Origin: Halomonas sp. Y3
Lineage (GTDB): Bacteria; Pseudomonadota; Gammaproteobacteria; Pseudomonadales; Halomonadaceae
Assembly (NCBI RefSeq): GCF_024137965.1
Contig: NZ_CP099975.1
Coordinates: 372,001-436,000 of the forward strand
DNA: 64,000 nt
Reading direction: 5' to 3'
In this document: piece after piece, positions 9,758 through 18,592 of the stretch
Numbering within the stretch: the first letter of the stretch is position 1
How the letters are laid out: every line of letters starts with the position of its first letter
The notes under the pieces: generated by a model
What the model saw: the letters and a program-made list of their open reading frames with translations, nothing else
Told to the model about the DNA's origin: nothing
Databases searched by the model: none
Program-made: the position numbers and the translations under genes

Positions 9758-9856
9758 GCTGACGTTAACGGCTTCACTGGTGCCTTGGCCGCTATTTCCG
9801 CCGAGCAGGCCACCGAGAAGACCATCAAGATTAAGAAGACCACCGAGAAGTGCCAT
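9266..9856 (-). CDS. Small Gly/Leu-rich leaderless protein B, paralog of protein A
   Basis: 196 residues. Starts with a short Gly-Leu low-complexity segment (LLGGLLNLDGLLGGLLGGN), then matches protein A almost residue for residue from AAALNADTLVNSVIDGMN to the C-terminal LLNVLI. No signal peptide, Cys or recognised domain. AGGAGAAATAAA ahead of the ATG is a good ribosome-binding site. It heads the segment small B, 160-residue gene, TolC-like gene, and is preceded by its own putative -24/-12 promoter. Placement inside a type I export operon and lack of a leader suggest it is exported, but this is inference. Confidence 0.8.
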   Translation of the reverse strand: MALLGGLLNLDGLLGGLLGGNSGQGTSEAVNVSNAAALNADTLVNSVIDGMNGLINTTLNTTFDGVQGLVESTIVSSAGAMNSVAGSAIAFTEQSATKVFDSNGNLISESATLSTAPGAEIMQTYAAETLGPLTAGVGNGIDGMLSGVGEGAGQAMANLGSGIPEMLPGTVSALGADIVGASDSGGLVTNLLNVLI

Positions 9857-9927
9857 GTTTTATTTCTCCTGGAAATAAATTAAGCTTAGCTATTCTAGCT
9901 TTTTTGATGCTGGTTTTTTGATGCATG

Positions 9928-9942
9928 GCAAAGGCCGTGCTT
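9928..9942 (-). promoter_or_regulatory. Putative sigma-54 promoter of small gene B
   Basis: The minus strand reads AAGCACGGCCTTTGCC: strong GCACG and TTTGC elements at correct spacing, but the first G of the -24 GG pair is A. A start near 9916 would leave a leader of about 60 nt. An upstream near-palindrome, ACAGGACCCTGT (minus strand, near 9990-10001), could be an activator site. The 287-bp gap to the membrane fusion gene holds no open frame I trust. Confidence 0.4.
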
Positions 9943-10142
9943 TGCCGGTTTTTCCTGATTTTTCCCCGAAGGCAGCAGCTGCACACCACAGGGTCCTGTC
10001 ATCATTTTAAACCGGTACAAAAGCAATTGAAATATAGCAACAAAGCCATTGAGATAAACCCTTTCATTTGTGAATAATTGATGCATGTGTTATGAGATCA
10101 AGCCTCTGATGTTCTGTTTTGTTTCAAAGTTTTTTTAAACGT

Positions 10143-11528
10143 TTATCTCACGCTTATGCCTTCGCTGATGTTGCGCGAGAGGGGTGAGAGGAAAAACTCA
10201 AGAATCCTTCTCTCTCCTGTGTTGACATCGACTGACGCAGTCATGCCAGGGCGTACCGTGACGCGCTCGTTACCCCGCTCAAGGTAGTGTTTGGTAGGTT
10301 CAACCCACGCCCGATAGTAGCCTTCCTGGCCGCTGGCTTGCGCGTCTGCGCTGATCCATACCAGTTTGCCTGGCAATACGCCATACTGGGTGAAAGGAAA
10401 AGCTTCAACCTTTATTTCTACATGCTGGCCTACTCTAACAAACCCAGAATCCCTATCAGAAAGCTCTAGCTCAACAAGCAGTGGCGCCTCATCAGGGACA
10501 ATCTCGATAATGCTGGATCCGGCTGTAACAACCTCACCAGGCGTTGAAACATTGATGGATTTTACTGTGCCAGCAACAGGGGCATGAAGGTTTCTGCTCT
10601 CTAGAGCGTGGACCGTATGAGATTGCTGTTCAGTTAGCTGATATGACTCACTGATGGCCCTTTCCAAGCTGGCCAGTAGATCAAGGCGCCGCTCAGCTTC
10701 AATCTGTTCGAGCGCCTCATGTGCGTTAACTAGGCGTTCTCGCAAGATTTTTATCTTTTCTCTAGATGAGTCTATATCACTCTGCAGAGCGATGCTGTCT
10801 TCGCGAAGCATGATATATTCATTTCGAGCGATAGCGCCAATTTCAGCCAGTCGGCGAGCACTTTCTGTCCTCTGGTCAACCAATTCCTGCCGCTCCAGTT
10901 GGCGGTGAAGCCGCGACTCACTGGATCGTAGCTCAGCCTGAACTTCACGGATGCTGGAGTTCATCGTCTTGCGAAGGCTGGCATGGCGAGCTTCTTCGGT
11001 TTTCCATATGTCCTGGTTCAGTGAATATATTTCGTCTGCTTGATGACTATTAGGAGCGTTGCCGCTCAGGCTGCTTTTAAGTCTGTGCTGCCGGGCCATG
11101 TTAAGCCTTGCTGCCTTTTCAATTGACTCGTTACTTGCTGCTGCCAGCGTTTCGTCGAGCCTCACCAGGAGCTGGCCGGCCTCAACGCGCTGCCCGACCT
11201 CGACCAACACTTCCTCGATAGCGCTAAGCTCCATATTTTGTACCACCTTGTTGCGGCCGTCAGGTATAAATCGACCATTGGCAGTGGCTACAACATCAAT
11301 GCGTGAAAACCAGGACCATACAAGTGCCAGTAGCAATAAAATCAGTAGTGCCCATAGCACTCGTCTCCTTCCGGCCGGAGGCTCGGTTTCTTGAATGGAC
11401 CTCAGCGGGTCAAGAAACTCTCGCTCAAGCTCATTAAGTTTCTCGATTCTGCGTCGCTTTGTGTTCTCGCTATGCCGTGAAGATAAAATGCGGGCCAAGC
11501 GAGAGAGCAAGCTCATGGTTTTAGCCAA
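10143..11528 (-). CDS. HlyD-type membrane fusion protein of type I secretion system
   Basis: 461 residues. Periplasmic adaptor that links the inner-membrane ABC exporter to the TolC-like channel. A cytoplasmic N-terminus of about 55 residues precedes one membrane helix (VLWALLILLLLALVWSWF). It is followed by a lipoyl-like half (VEVGQRVEAGQLLVRLDET), a long coiled coil (about residues 130-300), the second lipoyl half (NLHAPVAGTVKSINVSTPGE) and a beta-barrel region. A TTG start is favoured: AGGAGG lies 7 bp upstream of it, whereas the in-frame ATG at 11516 is 19 bp away. Only 2 bp separate it from the ABC gene stop. Confidence 0.9.
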   Translation of the reverse strand: MAKTMSLLSRLARILSSRHSENTKRRRIEKLNELEREFLDPLRSIQETEPPAGRRRVLWALLILLLLALVWSWFSRIDVVATANGRFIPDGRNKVVQNMELSAIEEVLVEVGQRVEAGQLLVRLDETLAAASNESIEKAARLNMARQHRLKSSLSGNAPNSHQADEIYSLNQDIWKTEEARHASLRKTMNSSIREVQAELRSSESRLHRQLERQELVDQRTESARRLAEIGAIARNEYIMLREDSIALQSDIDSSREKIKILRERLVNAHEALEQIEAERRLDLLASLERAISESYQLTEQQSHTVHALESRNLHAPVAGTVKSINVSTPGEVVTAGSSIIEIVPDEAPLLVELELSDRDSGFVRVGQHVEIKVEAFPFTQYGVLPGKLVWISADAQASGQEGYYRAWVEPTKHYLERGNERVTVRPGMTASVDVNTGERRILEFFLSPLSRNISEGISVR

Positions 11529-11530
11529 GC

Positions 11531-13693
11531 CTATACCTCCTGGAAAAGGTTATAAAACATACCTTTTCTTTCCATGAGTTCTCTGTGACTTCCCGACTCG
11601 ACGATCCTTCCATTATCCATGACTAGTATCGTGTCGGCATGCTGAATGGCTTCCAATGAATGTGCAACCATGAAAACGGTTCTACCTTGGCGGACCTTTT
11701 GAATGCTAGCCTCAATGGTGCGCTGCGCAGCTTTATCAAGTGCGCTAGTTGCCTCGTCGAATATTAGTATCCGGGGATTTGCCAGCAGGGCGCGCGCGAT
11801 AGCTAGACGCTGCCGTTGGCCTCCGGAAAGTATGGCGCCACGTTCGCCAATCGGTGTGTCATAACCTGCTGGCAGATTTTCTATGAATTCTTCCGCTCCT
11901 GCAAGTCTTGCAGCGGCGATAACGCTGCTCATGGGGGCGTCAGGAAGGTGAATTGAAATGTTTTCGCGAACAGTGCCTGCGAAAAGGCTACCCTCTTGTG
12001 GCACGACTCCTATCTGGCGCCTGAGCCAGCGAGGATCTACTTCGTTAAGATCTATATTGTCAAAGCGTATTTTCCCAGAGCTAGGAAGGTAAAGGCGCTG
12101 CAGTAGCTTTGCCAGAGTACTTTTTCCCGACCCGCTGCGCCCCACAATACCGACAAAGCTTCCTGGTTGAATGGTAAAGCTGACGCCCTTTATTACAGGC
12201 TCTAGGTCAGGGCGGTAGCGGTACTCGACACCTTCCATCTCCACTTTTCCCTGCAGCGGCTTGAGGTTTTGCCGGCCAGTGTTAAGTATGGGCTCTTTGG
12301 GGGTGTTCATTAAGTCACCCAGCCTTTCAATCGACAGCCCAACCTGCTGAAGTCCTTGCCAGGTTTGCACCATGCGAAGTACTGGGCTAGTGACTTGACT
12401 TGCAATCATGTTGAATGCAATTAGCTGGCCGGCAGTAATGGATCCATCAAGCGCAAGATTTACACCGTACCATAGAATGGACAGTGTTATTAGCCTTTGC
12501 ATGACTTGTCCGATAGAGCCGACAATGCCAGAAAGAGAGTCGCTTCGATATGAGGCAGTAGCGTAGCTGGCGAGCAGGGAGTCCCACCGTCTTGCCATCT
12601 GTTTTTCAGCAGCAAGGGACTTAATGGTCTGTATGCTGCTTATGGTTTCTGTAAGAAACGACTGATATTCCGCGCTTTTCTCAAGGCGGTCGACCATGCG
12701 CTTTCTTATGGTAGGGTAGGTGATGACAGATAGCCCAACCAGCAGTGGCAGCATAGCAATAACCAATAGCGTGAGCTGATAGCTGATCAAGAACATGACA
12801 AGCAGAAAAACACCTACAAAAAGTAGATCAATTATCGCCATCATGCTGGAGCCAGTAAGGAATTGGCGTATTGTTTCCATTTCCTTGACTCTGGCAACTG
12901 TGTCACCCACTTTGCGCTGTTCAAAGTATCGCAGTGGGACGCTGAGAAGGTGTTCGTAAACCTTCATTCCTAGTGTTGCATCTACGCGATATGTCGTGCG
13001 CGTCATCAACTGAGCGCGAAGCACGCCTAAAACTGCCTCGAAAAGAAGAATAGCCAGCATGGCGCCAGCTAATACGTTAAGAGTAGAGATAGAACGGTGG
13101 ACCAGTACCTTGTCAATGATAAGCAAGGTAAAAAGGGGGGTGGCCAGAGCGAATATCTGAATAACAAAGGCAGCTATTCCCACTTCTGTCAGGCTGGACC
13201 TGTACCGTTTCAGCATGGGAAGGAACCAGGCAAATCCAAATCGTGGATTTTCTGTACTCCACCCGATCTTAGGGCGCATCAGTACCAGGTTTCCGGTCCA
13301 GATTTCTTCCAGCTGACTACGCGTTGCAATAAGTGGCTTCCCTTGGCGGGGCTCCACCAGAACAGCTTGCTCTGACTCAACGCGGGCAATTACCAAGAAT
13401 TGCCCATTTTTCAGTTCCACTATTGCAGGAAAACTTTGTCGTTCAAGGTCTTCCCATGTGAGATTTACCTGCTTTGCCTTGAAGCGGTGCCTAGATGCTA
13501 AATTTATAAGGTCTTCCGTTCCGACTGTTCCTCTATTGATTCCCTCTGTGATTGCGAGTTGCTCAGGATCTAGTGGAGAGTTATGAAATGCCGATACAAG
13601 GCAAAAAGCATAAACTGCTGAATGTGACTTTTCAGCATTGGCATTGCCCATTCCAGAGCCTTGCTCCTGAGGTTGAGCTTCTATTGCGCTCAC
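11531..13693 (-). CDS. HlyB-type type I secretion ABC transporter with degenerate C39-like domain
   Basis: 720 residues. ATP-driven exporter of unfolded substrates. Residues about 22-150 are a peptidase-C39-like domain. At the position of the catalytic Cys there is SAV instead of DCG, and the His position reads GQFLVI, so it should bind substrate rather than cleave a double-glycine leader. Six membrane helices follow. The nucleotide-binding domain has Walker A (GRSGSGKST), signature LSGGQRQRLAIARALL and Walker B ILIFDEATSALD. The GTG start overlaps the activator stop by 3 bp, with GGAGG upstream. It forms one operon with the sigma-54 activator and the membrane fusion gene. Confidence 0.92.
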   Translation of the reverse strand: MSAIEAQPQEQGSGMGNANAEKSHSAVYAFCLVSAFHNSPLDPEQLAITEGINRGTVGTEDLINLASRHRFKAKQVNLTWEDLERQSFPAIVELKNGQFLVIARVESEQAVLVEPRQGKPLIATRSQLEEIWTGNLVLMRPKIGWSTENPRFGFAWFLPMLKRYRSSLTEVGIAAFVIQIFALATPLFTLLIIDKVLVHRSISTLNVLAGAMLAILLFEAVLGVLRAQLMTRTTYRVDATLGMKVYEHLLSVPLRYFEQRKVGDTVARVKEMETIRQFLTGSSMMAIIDLLFVGVFLLVMFLISYQLTLLVIAMLPLLVGLSVITYPTIRKRMVDRLEKSAEYQSFLTETISSIQTIKSLAAEKQMARRWDSLLASYATASYRSDSLSGIVGSIGQVMQRLITLSILWYGVNLALDGSITAGQLIAFNMIASQVTSPVLRMVQTWQGLQQVGLSIERLGDLMNTPKEPILNTGRQNLKPLQGKVEMEGVEYRYRPDLEPVIKGVSFTIQPGSFVGIVGRSGSGKSTLAKLLQRLYLPSSGKIRFDNIDLNEVDPRWLRRQIGVVPQEGSLFAGTVRENISIHLPDAPMSSVIAAARLAGAEEFIENLPAGYDTPIGERGAILSGGQRQRLAIARALLANPRILIFDEATSALDKAAQRTIEASIQKVRQGRTVFMVAHSLEAIQHADTILVMDNGRIVESGSHRELMERKGMFYNLFQEV

Positions 13694-15027
13694 TTTGCCC
13701 TCCGTTGCCTGGGGCGTTTTCCTACGTGATCGGGGTGGTCATATAGTTGATGCTTGTGCATTTTTTCCCATAATACCTTTCGGCTTATACCAAGGTCCAT
13801 GGCAGTCTTTTTGCGAACCCAGTTATTTCGCTGTAGTGCATCCAGTATTTCATCTCTCTCCATAGATAGGCTATGGTTGGTTAAGTTCGAAGCTTCTGGT
13901 GCCTGTGCTTCTGATTCCTTTTCTATAATTGGAAGGACTGCTTTTTTGCTCCAAGTTCCACTTACGCGATACTTGAGGAATACTCTCTCTGCGGTGTTCA
14001 TCATTTCCCTTATGTTTCCTTTGAACACCCTGTTGCCGACTGCGTTCATCAGCCAGTCAGGTAAGGTTGCAAGGTTTATTCCCTCTTTTTTTGCAATAGA
14101 GGATAGGAGGTGGAAGAATAGCTGGCGTTTTTCCATCCTCCCTCTTGCTTCCAAGTCGGGAAGATCGAGTACGGCGACTGCGATCCTATAGTATAAATCG
14201 GAGCGAAATTTTCCTTCACGCACCATGGTATATAAGTGGCGGTTAGTTGCGGCAACTAGCCTGAAGTCAAGCGGTATTCTTCGCCGTGATCCCAGCGGAG
14301 TAATGGATTGCTGTTCTATGACACGTAGTAACTTGACCTGCTGATATAGGGGTAGGTCACCAATTTCATCCAGAAAAATGGTTCCACCGTTTGCCTGCTC
14401 AAAATATCCAGCATGGCTGCGAGAGGCGCCAGTGAATGCCCCTGGGGAGTAGCCAAAAAATTCTGCTTCAAAAAGGCCTTCAGGAATAGCTCCACAGTTT
14501 ACGCATACAAATGGTCCGCTGCTTCGCTGATTGTTGTAATGGTGAAGTAGTCTGGCTACCATCTCCTTTCCGGTTCCAGTTTCACCTAGGATGAGCGTAT
14601 TTACTTCAGAGTTTGCATATAGTAGTGCCTCTCTATAGAACTCGCGCATTATTTTCGAAGAAAAATAGATGTGCCCATTGTTACAGCCCATCTTGATACA
14701 TGTGCCAAGTGAAGCCGCTTTTTTTATCCCCTGTTCCAGTTCCTCAGTAGAGAATGGTATGTCAAGGTGTAGTGAGGCATCTGAACACGAGCTGCCCCCT
14801 AGCCGAAGGGTTGGTATTTTTATGCCGTGTGGTTGGGGAATAGGGTCTTCCTGCATGACTATCAGGCAGTCAGGCAGTATAGAGGTACGTGAATGTATGC
14901 AGCGTGAGCTGTTATACGAGATCAGGTTTTCAACTCCAGCCTTTCGGACTTGGGTCTCAAGCCATTTTTCGTTCTCACTGCATTTGCTGAAAATAGCGAC
15001 ATTGATGTCGTTTGGCTCAAGGCTCAT
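13690..15027 (-). CDS. Sigma-54-dependent enhancer-binding activator (AAA+, Fis-type HTH)
   Basis: 445 residues. Activates sigma-54 RNA polymerase by ATP hydrolysis. The AAA+ core has Walker A GETGTGKE, the sigma-54-contacting loop GAFTGA, and Walker [16 protein letters not shown]-terminal Fis-type helix-turn-helix is present ([18 protein letters not shown]). The N-terminal about 115 residues resemble no standard receiver, PAS or GAF domain to my eye. They have the size of a degenerate receiver as in FleQ or VpsR but lack an obvious phospho-acceptor Asp, so the input signal is unknown; c-di-GMP binding is a possibility by analogy only. Being the first gene of the secretion operon makes it the probable local regulator. 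Confidence 0.93.
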   Translation of the reverse strand: MSLEPNDINVAIFSKCSENEKWLETQVRKAGVENLISYNSSRCIHSRTSILPDCLIVMQEDPIPQPHGIKIPTLRLGGSSCSDASLHLDIPFSTEELEQGIKKAASLGTCIKMGCNNGHIYFSSKIMREFYREALLYANSEVNTLILGETGTGKEMVARLLHHYNNQRSSGPFVCVNCGAIPEGLFEAEFFGYSPGAFTGASRSHAGYFEQANGGTIFLDEIGDLPLYQQVKLLRVIEQQSITPLGSRRRIPLDFRLVAATNRHLYTMVREGKFRSDLYYRIAVAVLDLPDLEARGRMEKRQLFFHLLSSIAKKEGINLATLPDWLMNAVGNRVFKGNIREMMNTAERVFLKYRVSGTWSKKAVLPIIEKESEAQAPEASNLTNHSLSMERDEILDALQRNNWVRKKTAMDLGISRKVLWEKMHKHQLYDHPDHVGKRPRQRRAK

Positions 15028-15085
15028 TCCTGACTGACCAAGAGGGTGATTTTGTGTGCGTAGGTAGGATCATGAATAAGGTGTG

Positions 15086-15100
15086 GCAATTTTGGCTCCA
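15086..15100 (-). promoter_or_regulatory. Putative sigma-54 promoter of the activator-exporter operon
   Basis: The minus strand reads TGGAGCCAAAATTGCC: GG-N10-GC spacing with intact TGG and ATTGC, but poor CACG. The predicted leader to the activator ATG at 15027 is about 47 nt. It would make the operon autoactivated. Confidence 0.4.
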
Positions 15101-15139
15101 TGCCTAGCTGTTGACAATGAGCAGTCCTTCAGCGGCTGC

Positions 15140-15167
15140 TATGCCAGCATGAAACCATACTGGCATA
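15140..15167. promoter_or_regulatory. Inverted repeat, possible activator-binding site
   Basis: TATGCCAG, 12 bp, CTGGCATA: perfect 8-bp arms centred about 80 bp upstream of the predicted start of the activator operon, the usual place for an enhancer-binding protein site. Confidence 0.45.
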
Positions 15168-15182
15168 TGCGCTCATAAACAG

Positions 15183-15223
15183 AGAGCCCGGAATGCAGCC
15201 TCACGCGGTGCTTTCCGGACTCT
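15183..15223 (-). terminator. Terminator-like hairpin after adhesin 2
   Basis: Arms AGAGCCCGGAA (15183-15193) and TTCCGGACTCT (15213-15223) pair over 11 bp with one G-U. It lies 18 bp after the adhesin 2 stop, and the minus-strand tail is CTGTTTATG. No long T run, so efficiency is uncertain. Confidence 0.55.
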
Positions 15224-15241
15224 GTTTTCATACCGTTGTGA

Positions 15242-18200
15242 TTAGCCGTGGACCATGTGGCTCATTGCGTCATTTGCTAGCTCATCTTGATGCACAGCCA
15301 GTACCGAGCCTACATCCATGTGTAAGTCCGTTGCCATTGTGCCGACGCCCTCCATCTCGGCCTTGTCAAATGCGTCTCCTGATTCATCAATCAAGACGTC
15401 ATCGGCGCTGGATAGTGAAAGCGTTTCATCTTCTCCAGCATCAAAGGTCGAGCTGTACTGGCTTTCTTTCAGCTCGTTATGCTCAGTGTCTGCTTCCATA
15501 AGGTCGAAGCTGTCACTGAGGTCATCAAAGCTGAACATTTGCCGGGCGGCCATCTCGTTAATGCTGGGAGCCGCGTCCTTCAGCTCAACTTGTAGGCTGA
15601 TAATTTCGCTGCGACCATTAGCATCCTCAAGCCTATAGCTAAGGCTGTCTCTCTGGCCAATATTGTCAACGTTAGCATCAGGCTCATAGCGGTAACTGCC
15701 ATCGCTTTGGACAAGGAAGGTGCCAAATTGTCCCGCAATGCTGGTCTCGCCATCCACTTGAACCCAACTGCCACCTTGGCTGACAAATATGTCAGTTGCG
15801 TCAGGATCAATAGCCATGAGCTCTCCCTTGCTGTCCAGCAGCAGGTTGCCTTGGGCAGCACCTGTCGTGGGGTCCCCAGCATCAGGAATGGAGACAGTTT
15901 TTACATTGATGTCACTGACTTCAATCCTCTGCAGGGCCCCTACAGCGCCTGGGCGGTAGCTGATGGCCAGCTGATAATTTCCCGGCTCAAGGCCTTCGAA
16001 GCTGGCTTCTGCTCTGTTTTGAGACAGCAAGGCAATAGACAGAAGCTGAGAGCTGCCGTCAACAGTGCTATCGACCACTTCAAACTGACCATTGCTGCCT
16101 TGTTTGAGAAGGCTGATGTTCAGCTTAGGCTGTGCGCCAAGCAAACCGACGTCTGCCAGCTGCGTACCTTTCAAGGAAAAGCTGACCTCCCCAACGCCTT
16201 CTTCTATGGAGAAGGAGCGACTCAGCGAGGTGCTGCCTAATGTAATCCCGAGTAGGCCAAGCAGAATATTCACTGAGCCGTCATCCAGGGTCTCAACACT
16301 TTCCTGGGGCTCGCCGAGTTCTGCAGGGGTAATTTGTGCCTGAGCTTTTCCGTCCTGGCCTACGATGGAAACTTGTGCTTTTGCCGGCTCCGAAACATTA
16401 CCGCCGGTATCCCGCTGTGTAACATTCAGCGTTGTGCCCAAGGCCTGAGCAGGAACCAGGCTGATTGCAAATTCACCATTTGCATTGGCGTGACCAGCAC
16501 CGGCGAATACGCCTGCTTCAGTCTCTACATGAACTGTCGAGAAGGGCTCTGCTTCACCGGTAATTATCTTGCCGTCAATAACGGCGAGGCTGCCCGGAGC
16601 ATCGGGAACGTCGGCATCCGCATCCGCATCCGCATCTGCGTCCGCATCGGCATCGGCATCGGCATCCGCGTCTGCATCGGCATCCGCGTCTGCATCCGCA
16701 TCGGCATCCGCATCTGCGTCGGCGTCCGCATCTGCGTCGGCATCCGCATCTGCGTCGGCATCCGCATCTGCGTCGGCATCAGCGTCCGCGTCGGCATCGG
16801 CGTCCGCATCAGCGTCTGCATCGGCATCGGCGTCCGCGTCAGCGTCGGCATCGGCATCTGCATCCGCATCGGCATCCGCATCGGCGTCCGCATCAGCGTC
16901 GGCATCCGCATCGGCATCTGCGTCGGCATCTGCGTCGGCATCTGCGTCGGCATCCGCATCTGCGTCGGCATCAGCGTCCGCATCCGCATCGGCGTCCGCA
17001 TCGGCATCCGCATCGGCATCTGCGTCGGCATCTGCGTCGGCATCCGCATCTGCGTCGGCATCAGCGTCCGCATCCGCATCTGCGTCGGCATCGGCGTCCG
17101 CATCAGCGTCTGCATCGGCGTCCGCATCTGCGTCGGCATCGGCGTCCGCATCAGCGTCTGCATCGGCATCGGCGTCCGCATCCGCATCTGCATCGGCGTC
17201 CGCATCAGCGTCTGCATCGGCATCGGCATCGGCGTCCGCGTCAGCGTCGGCATCGGCATCCGCATCGGCGTCGGCATCCGCATCGGCGTCCGCGTCCGCA
17301 TCGGCGTCCGCATCGGCGTCGGCGTCGGCGTCTGCATCCGCATCCGCGTCGGCGTCCGCATCGGCGTCCGCATCGGCATCGGCGTCCGCATCGGCGTCGG
17401 CATCCGCGTCTGCATCGGCATCGGCGTCTGCATCTGCATCGGCGTCGGCATCCGCATCGGCATCCGCGTCGGCGTCCGCATCGGCGTCGGCATCGGCATC
17501 GGCGTCCGCATCTGCGTCGGCATCGGCATCGGCATCTGCATCCGCATCGGCGTCTGCATCCGCATCGGCGTCGGCATCCGCGTCGGCATCCGCGTCGGCG
17601 TCCGCATCCGCATCCGCATCGGCGTCCGCATCCGCATCCGCATCGGCGTCGGCGTCGGCGTCCGCATCGGAATCGGCGTCCGCATCGGCATCAGCGTCCG
17701 CATCGGCGTCGGCGTCCGCATCGGCATCCGCGTCGGCATCGGCATCGGCGTCGGCATCCGCATCGGCATCTGCATCCGCATCGGCGTCGGCATCCGCATC
17801 GGCGTCGGCATCCGCGTCGGCGTCCGCATCCGCATCCGCATCCGCATCCGCATCGGCGTCCGCATCGGCGTCGGCGTCCGCATCGGCATCGGCGTCCGCA
17901 TCGGCATCAGCGTCCGCATCGGCGTCGGCGTCCGCATCGGCATCCGCGTCGGCGTCGGCATCCGCATCGGCGTCGGCATCTGCGTCGGCATCGGCATCCG
18001 CATCAGCGTCGGCATCCGCATCTGCGTCGGCATCCGCATCCGCGTCAGCATCGGCGTCCGCGTCCGCGTCTGCGTCCGCATCGGCATCCGCATCCGCATC
18101 GGCGTCGGCGTCGGCGTCCGCATCGTCTGCAGGGGTGTCGCTACTGCTACTACTACTGCTGTTGGCGATGGCAGCAATGGCTGCTGCCCCGAGGCCGGCA

Positions 18201-18592
18201 GCCGCAAGAGCGGGAAGGATATCTGATGCGCCATCGCTTGCCGCCACGAATCCGGCTGGTTCGTGCAGCAGGGTATATTCGACCGGCTGCAGGCCGTTGC
18301 TCATCGGCGGCGGGAAGGTGGCAGATACCATGTTGCCATTGTCATCGACGAAGAAAAGCTCGCTGGCTTCCTCATCATCCAGATAGAAGTTCAGGATGCG
18401 TATTGCCTGGCCATCGCGCGTCTCCATGATCAGGTCACTGCCTTCGCGCACGATGACGTGGACTTCTCGGAAAGAGAGGTCAAGGAGTATCTGGCTTGGC
18501 TCACTCAAGGGGATGGTGCTGCCTATTTCGAACAGCTGCCCCTGTTGAGGCGCGCCTGCTGAAAGCGGACTGATCTTGGCTATCGTGGACAT
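15242..18592 (-). CDS. BapA-type adhesin 2 with Asp-Ala repeat, short form
   Basis: 1116 residues. Leaderless surface protein. The ATG at 18592 has GGGAAGGG at good spacing; an upstream in-frame GTG (18613) has none. Residues 1 to about 115 are the prefix domain, closely matching adhesin 1 ([25 protein letters not shown]). An Ala-rich hydrophobic stretch and Ser run follow, then about 505 residues of Asp-Ala repeat with a single Ser interruption. The C-terminal 455 residues contain an Ig-like module ([15 protein letters not shown]), one module like those of adhesin 1, and an acidic tail. No RTX repeats are visible and the tail is not a typical RTX-adhesin end, so attachment and export route are open questions. 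It lies directly upstream of the type I secretion operon on the same strand. Confidence 0.9.
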   Translation of the reverse strand: MSTIAKISPLSAGAPQQGQLFEIGSTIPLSEPSQILLDLSFREVHVIVREGSDLIMETRDGQAIRILNFYLDDEEASELFFVDDNGNMVSATFPPPMSNGLQPVEYTLLHEPAGFVAASDGASDILPALAAAGLGAAAIAAIANSSSSSSSDTPADDADADADADADADADADADADADADADADADADADADADADADADADADADADADADADADADADADADADADADADADADADADADADADADADADADADADADADADADADADADADADADADADADADADADADADADADADADADADSDADADADADADADADADADADADADADADADADADADADADADADADADADADADADADADADADADADADADADADADADADADADADADADADADADADADADADADADADADADADADADADADADADADADADADADADADADADADADADADADADADADADADADADADADADADADADADADADADADADADADADADADADADADADADADADADADADADADADADADADADADADADADADADADADADADADADADADADADADADADADADADADADADADADADADADADADADADADADADADADADADADADADADADADADADADADADADADADADVPDAPGSLAVIDGKIITGEAEPFSTVHVETEAGVFAGAGHANANGEFAISLVPAQALGTTLNVTQRDTGGNVSEPAKAQVSIVGQDGKAQAQITPAELGEPQESVETLDDGSVNILLGLLGITLGSTSLSRSFSIEEGVGEVSFSLKGTQLADVGLLGAQPKLNISLLKQGSNGQFEVVDSTVDGSSQLLSIALLSQNRAEASFEGLEPGNYQLAISYRPGAVGALQRIEVSDINVKTVSIPDAGDPTTGAAQGNLLLDSKGELMAIDPDATDIFVSQGGSWVQVDGETSIAGQFGTFLVQSDGSYRYEPDANVDNIGQRDSLSYRLEDANGRSEIISLQVELKDAAPSINEMAARQMFSFDDLSDSFDLMEADTEHNELKESQYSSTFDAGEDETLSLSSADDVLIDESGDAFDKAEMEGVGTMATDLHMDVGSVLAVHQDELANDAMSHMVHG
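16609..18125 (-). repeat. Asp-Ala dipeptide-coding hexamer repeat of adhesin 2
   Basis: About 1.5 kb of GAY-GCN repeat on the minus strand, encoding about 250 Asp-Ala pairs, with scattered synonymous variation and one Asp-to-Ser-type interruption near 17670. GCT and GCA/GCG codons are mixed differently than in the adhesin 1 array. Confidence 0.95.

Noticed and set aside
11531..13693. Bacteriocin-type exporter processing double-glycine leaders of the small GG-rich proteins
   Set aside because: The C39-like domain lacks the Cys and His catalytic motifs, and the Gly-Leu repeats do not form a typical leader.
16334..18386. Equivalent long shadow frames over the adhesin 2 repeat
   Set aside because: Same repeat artefact.
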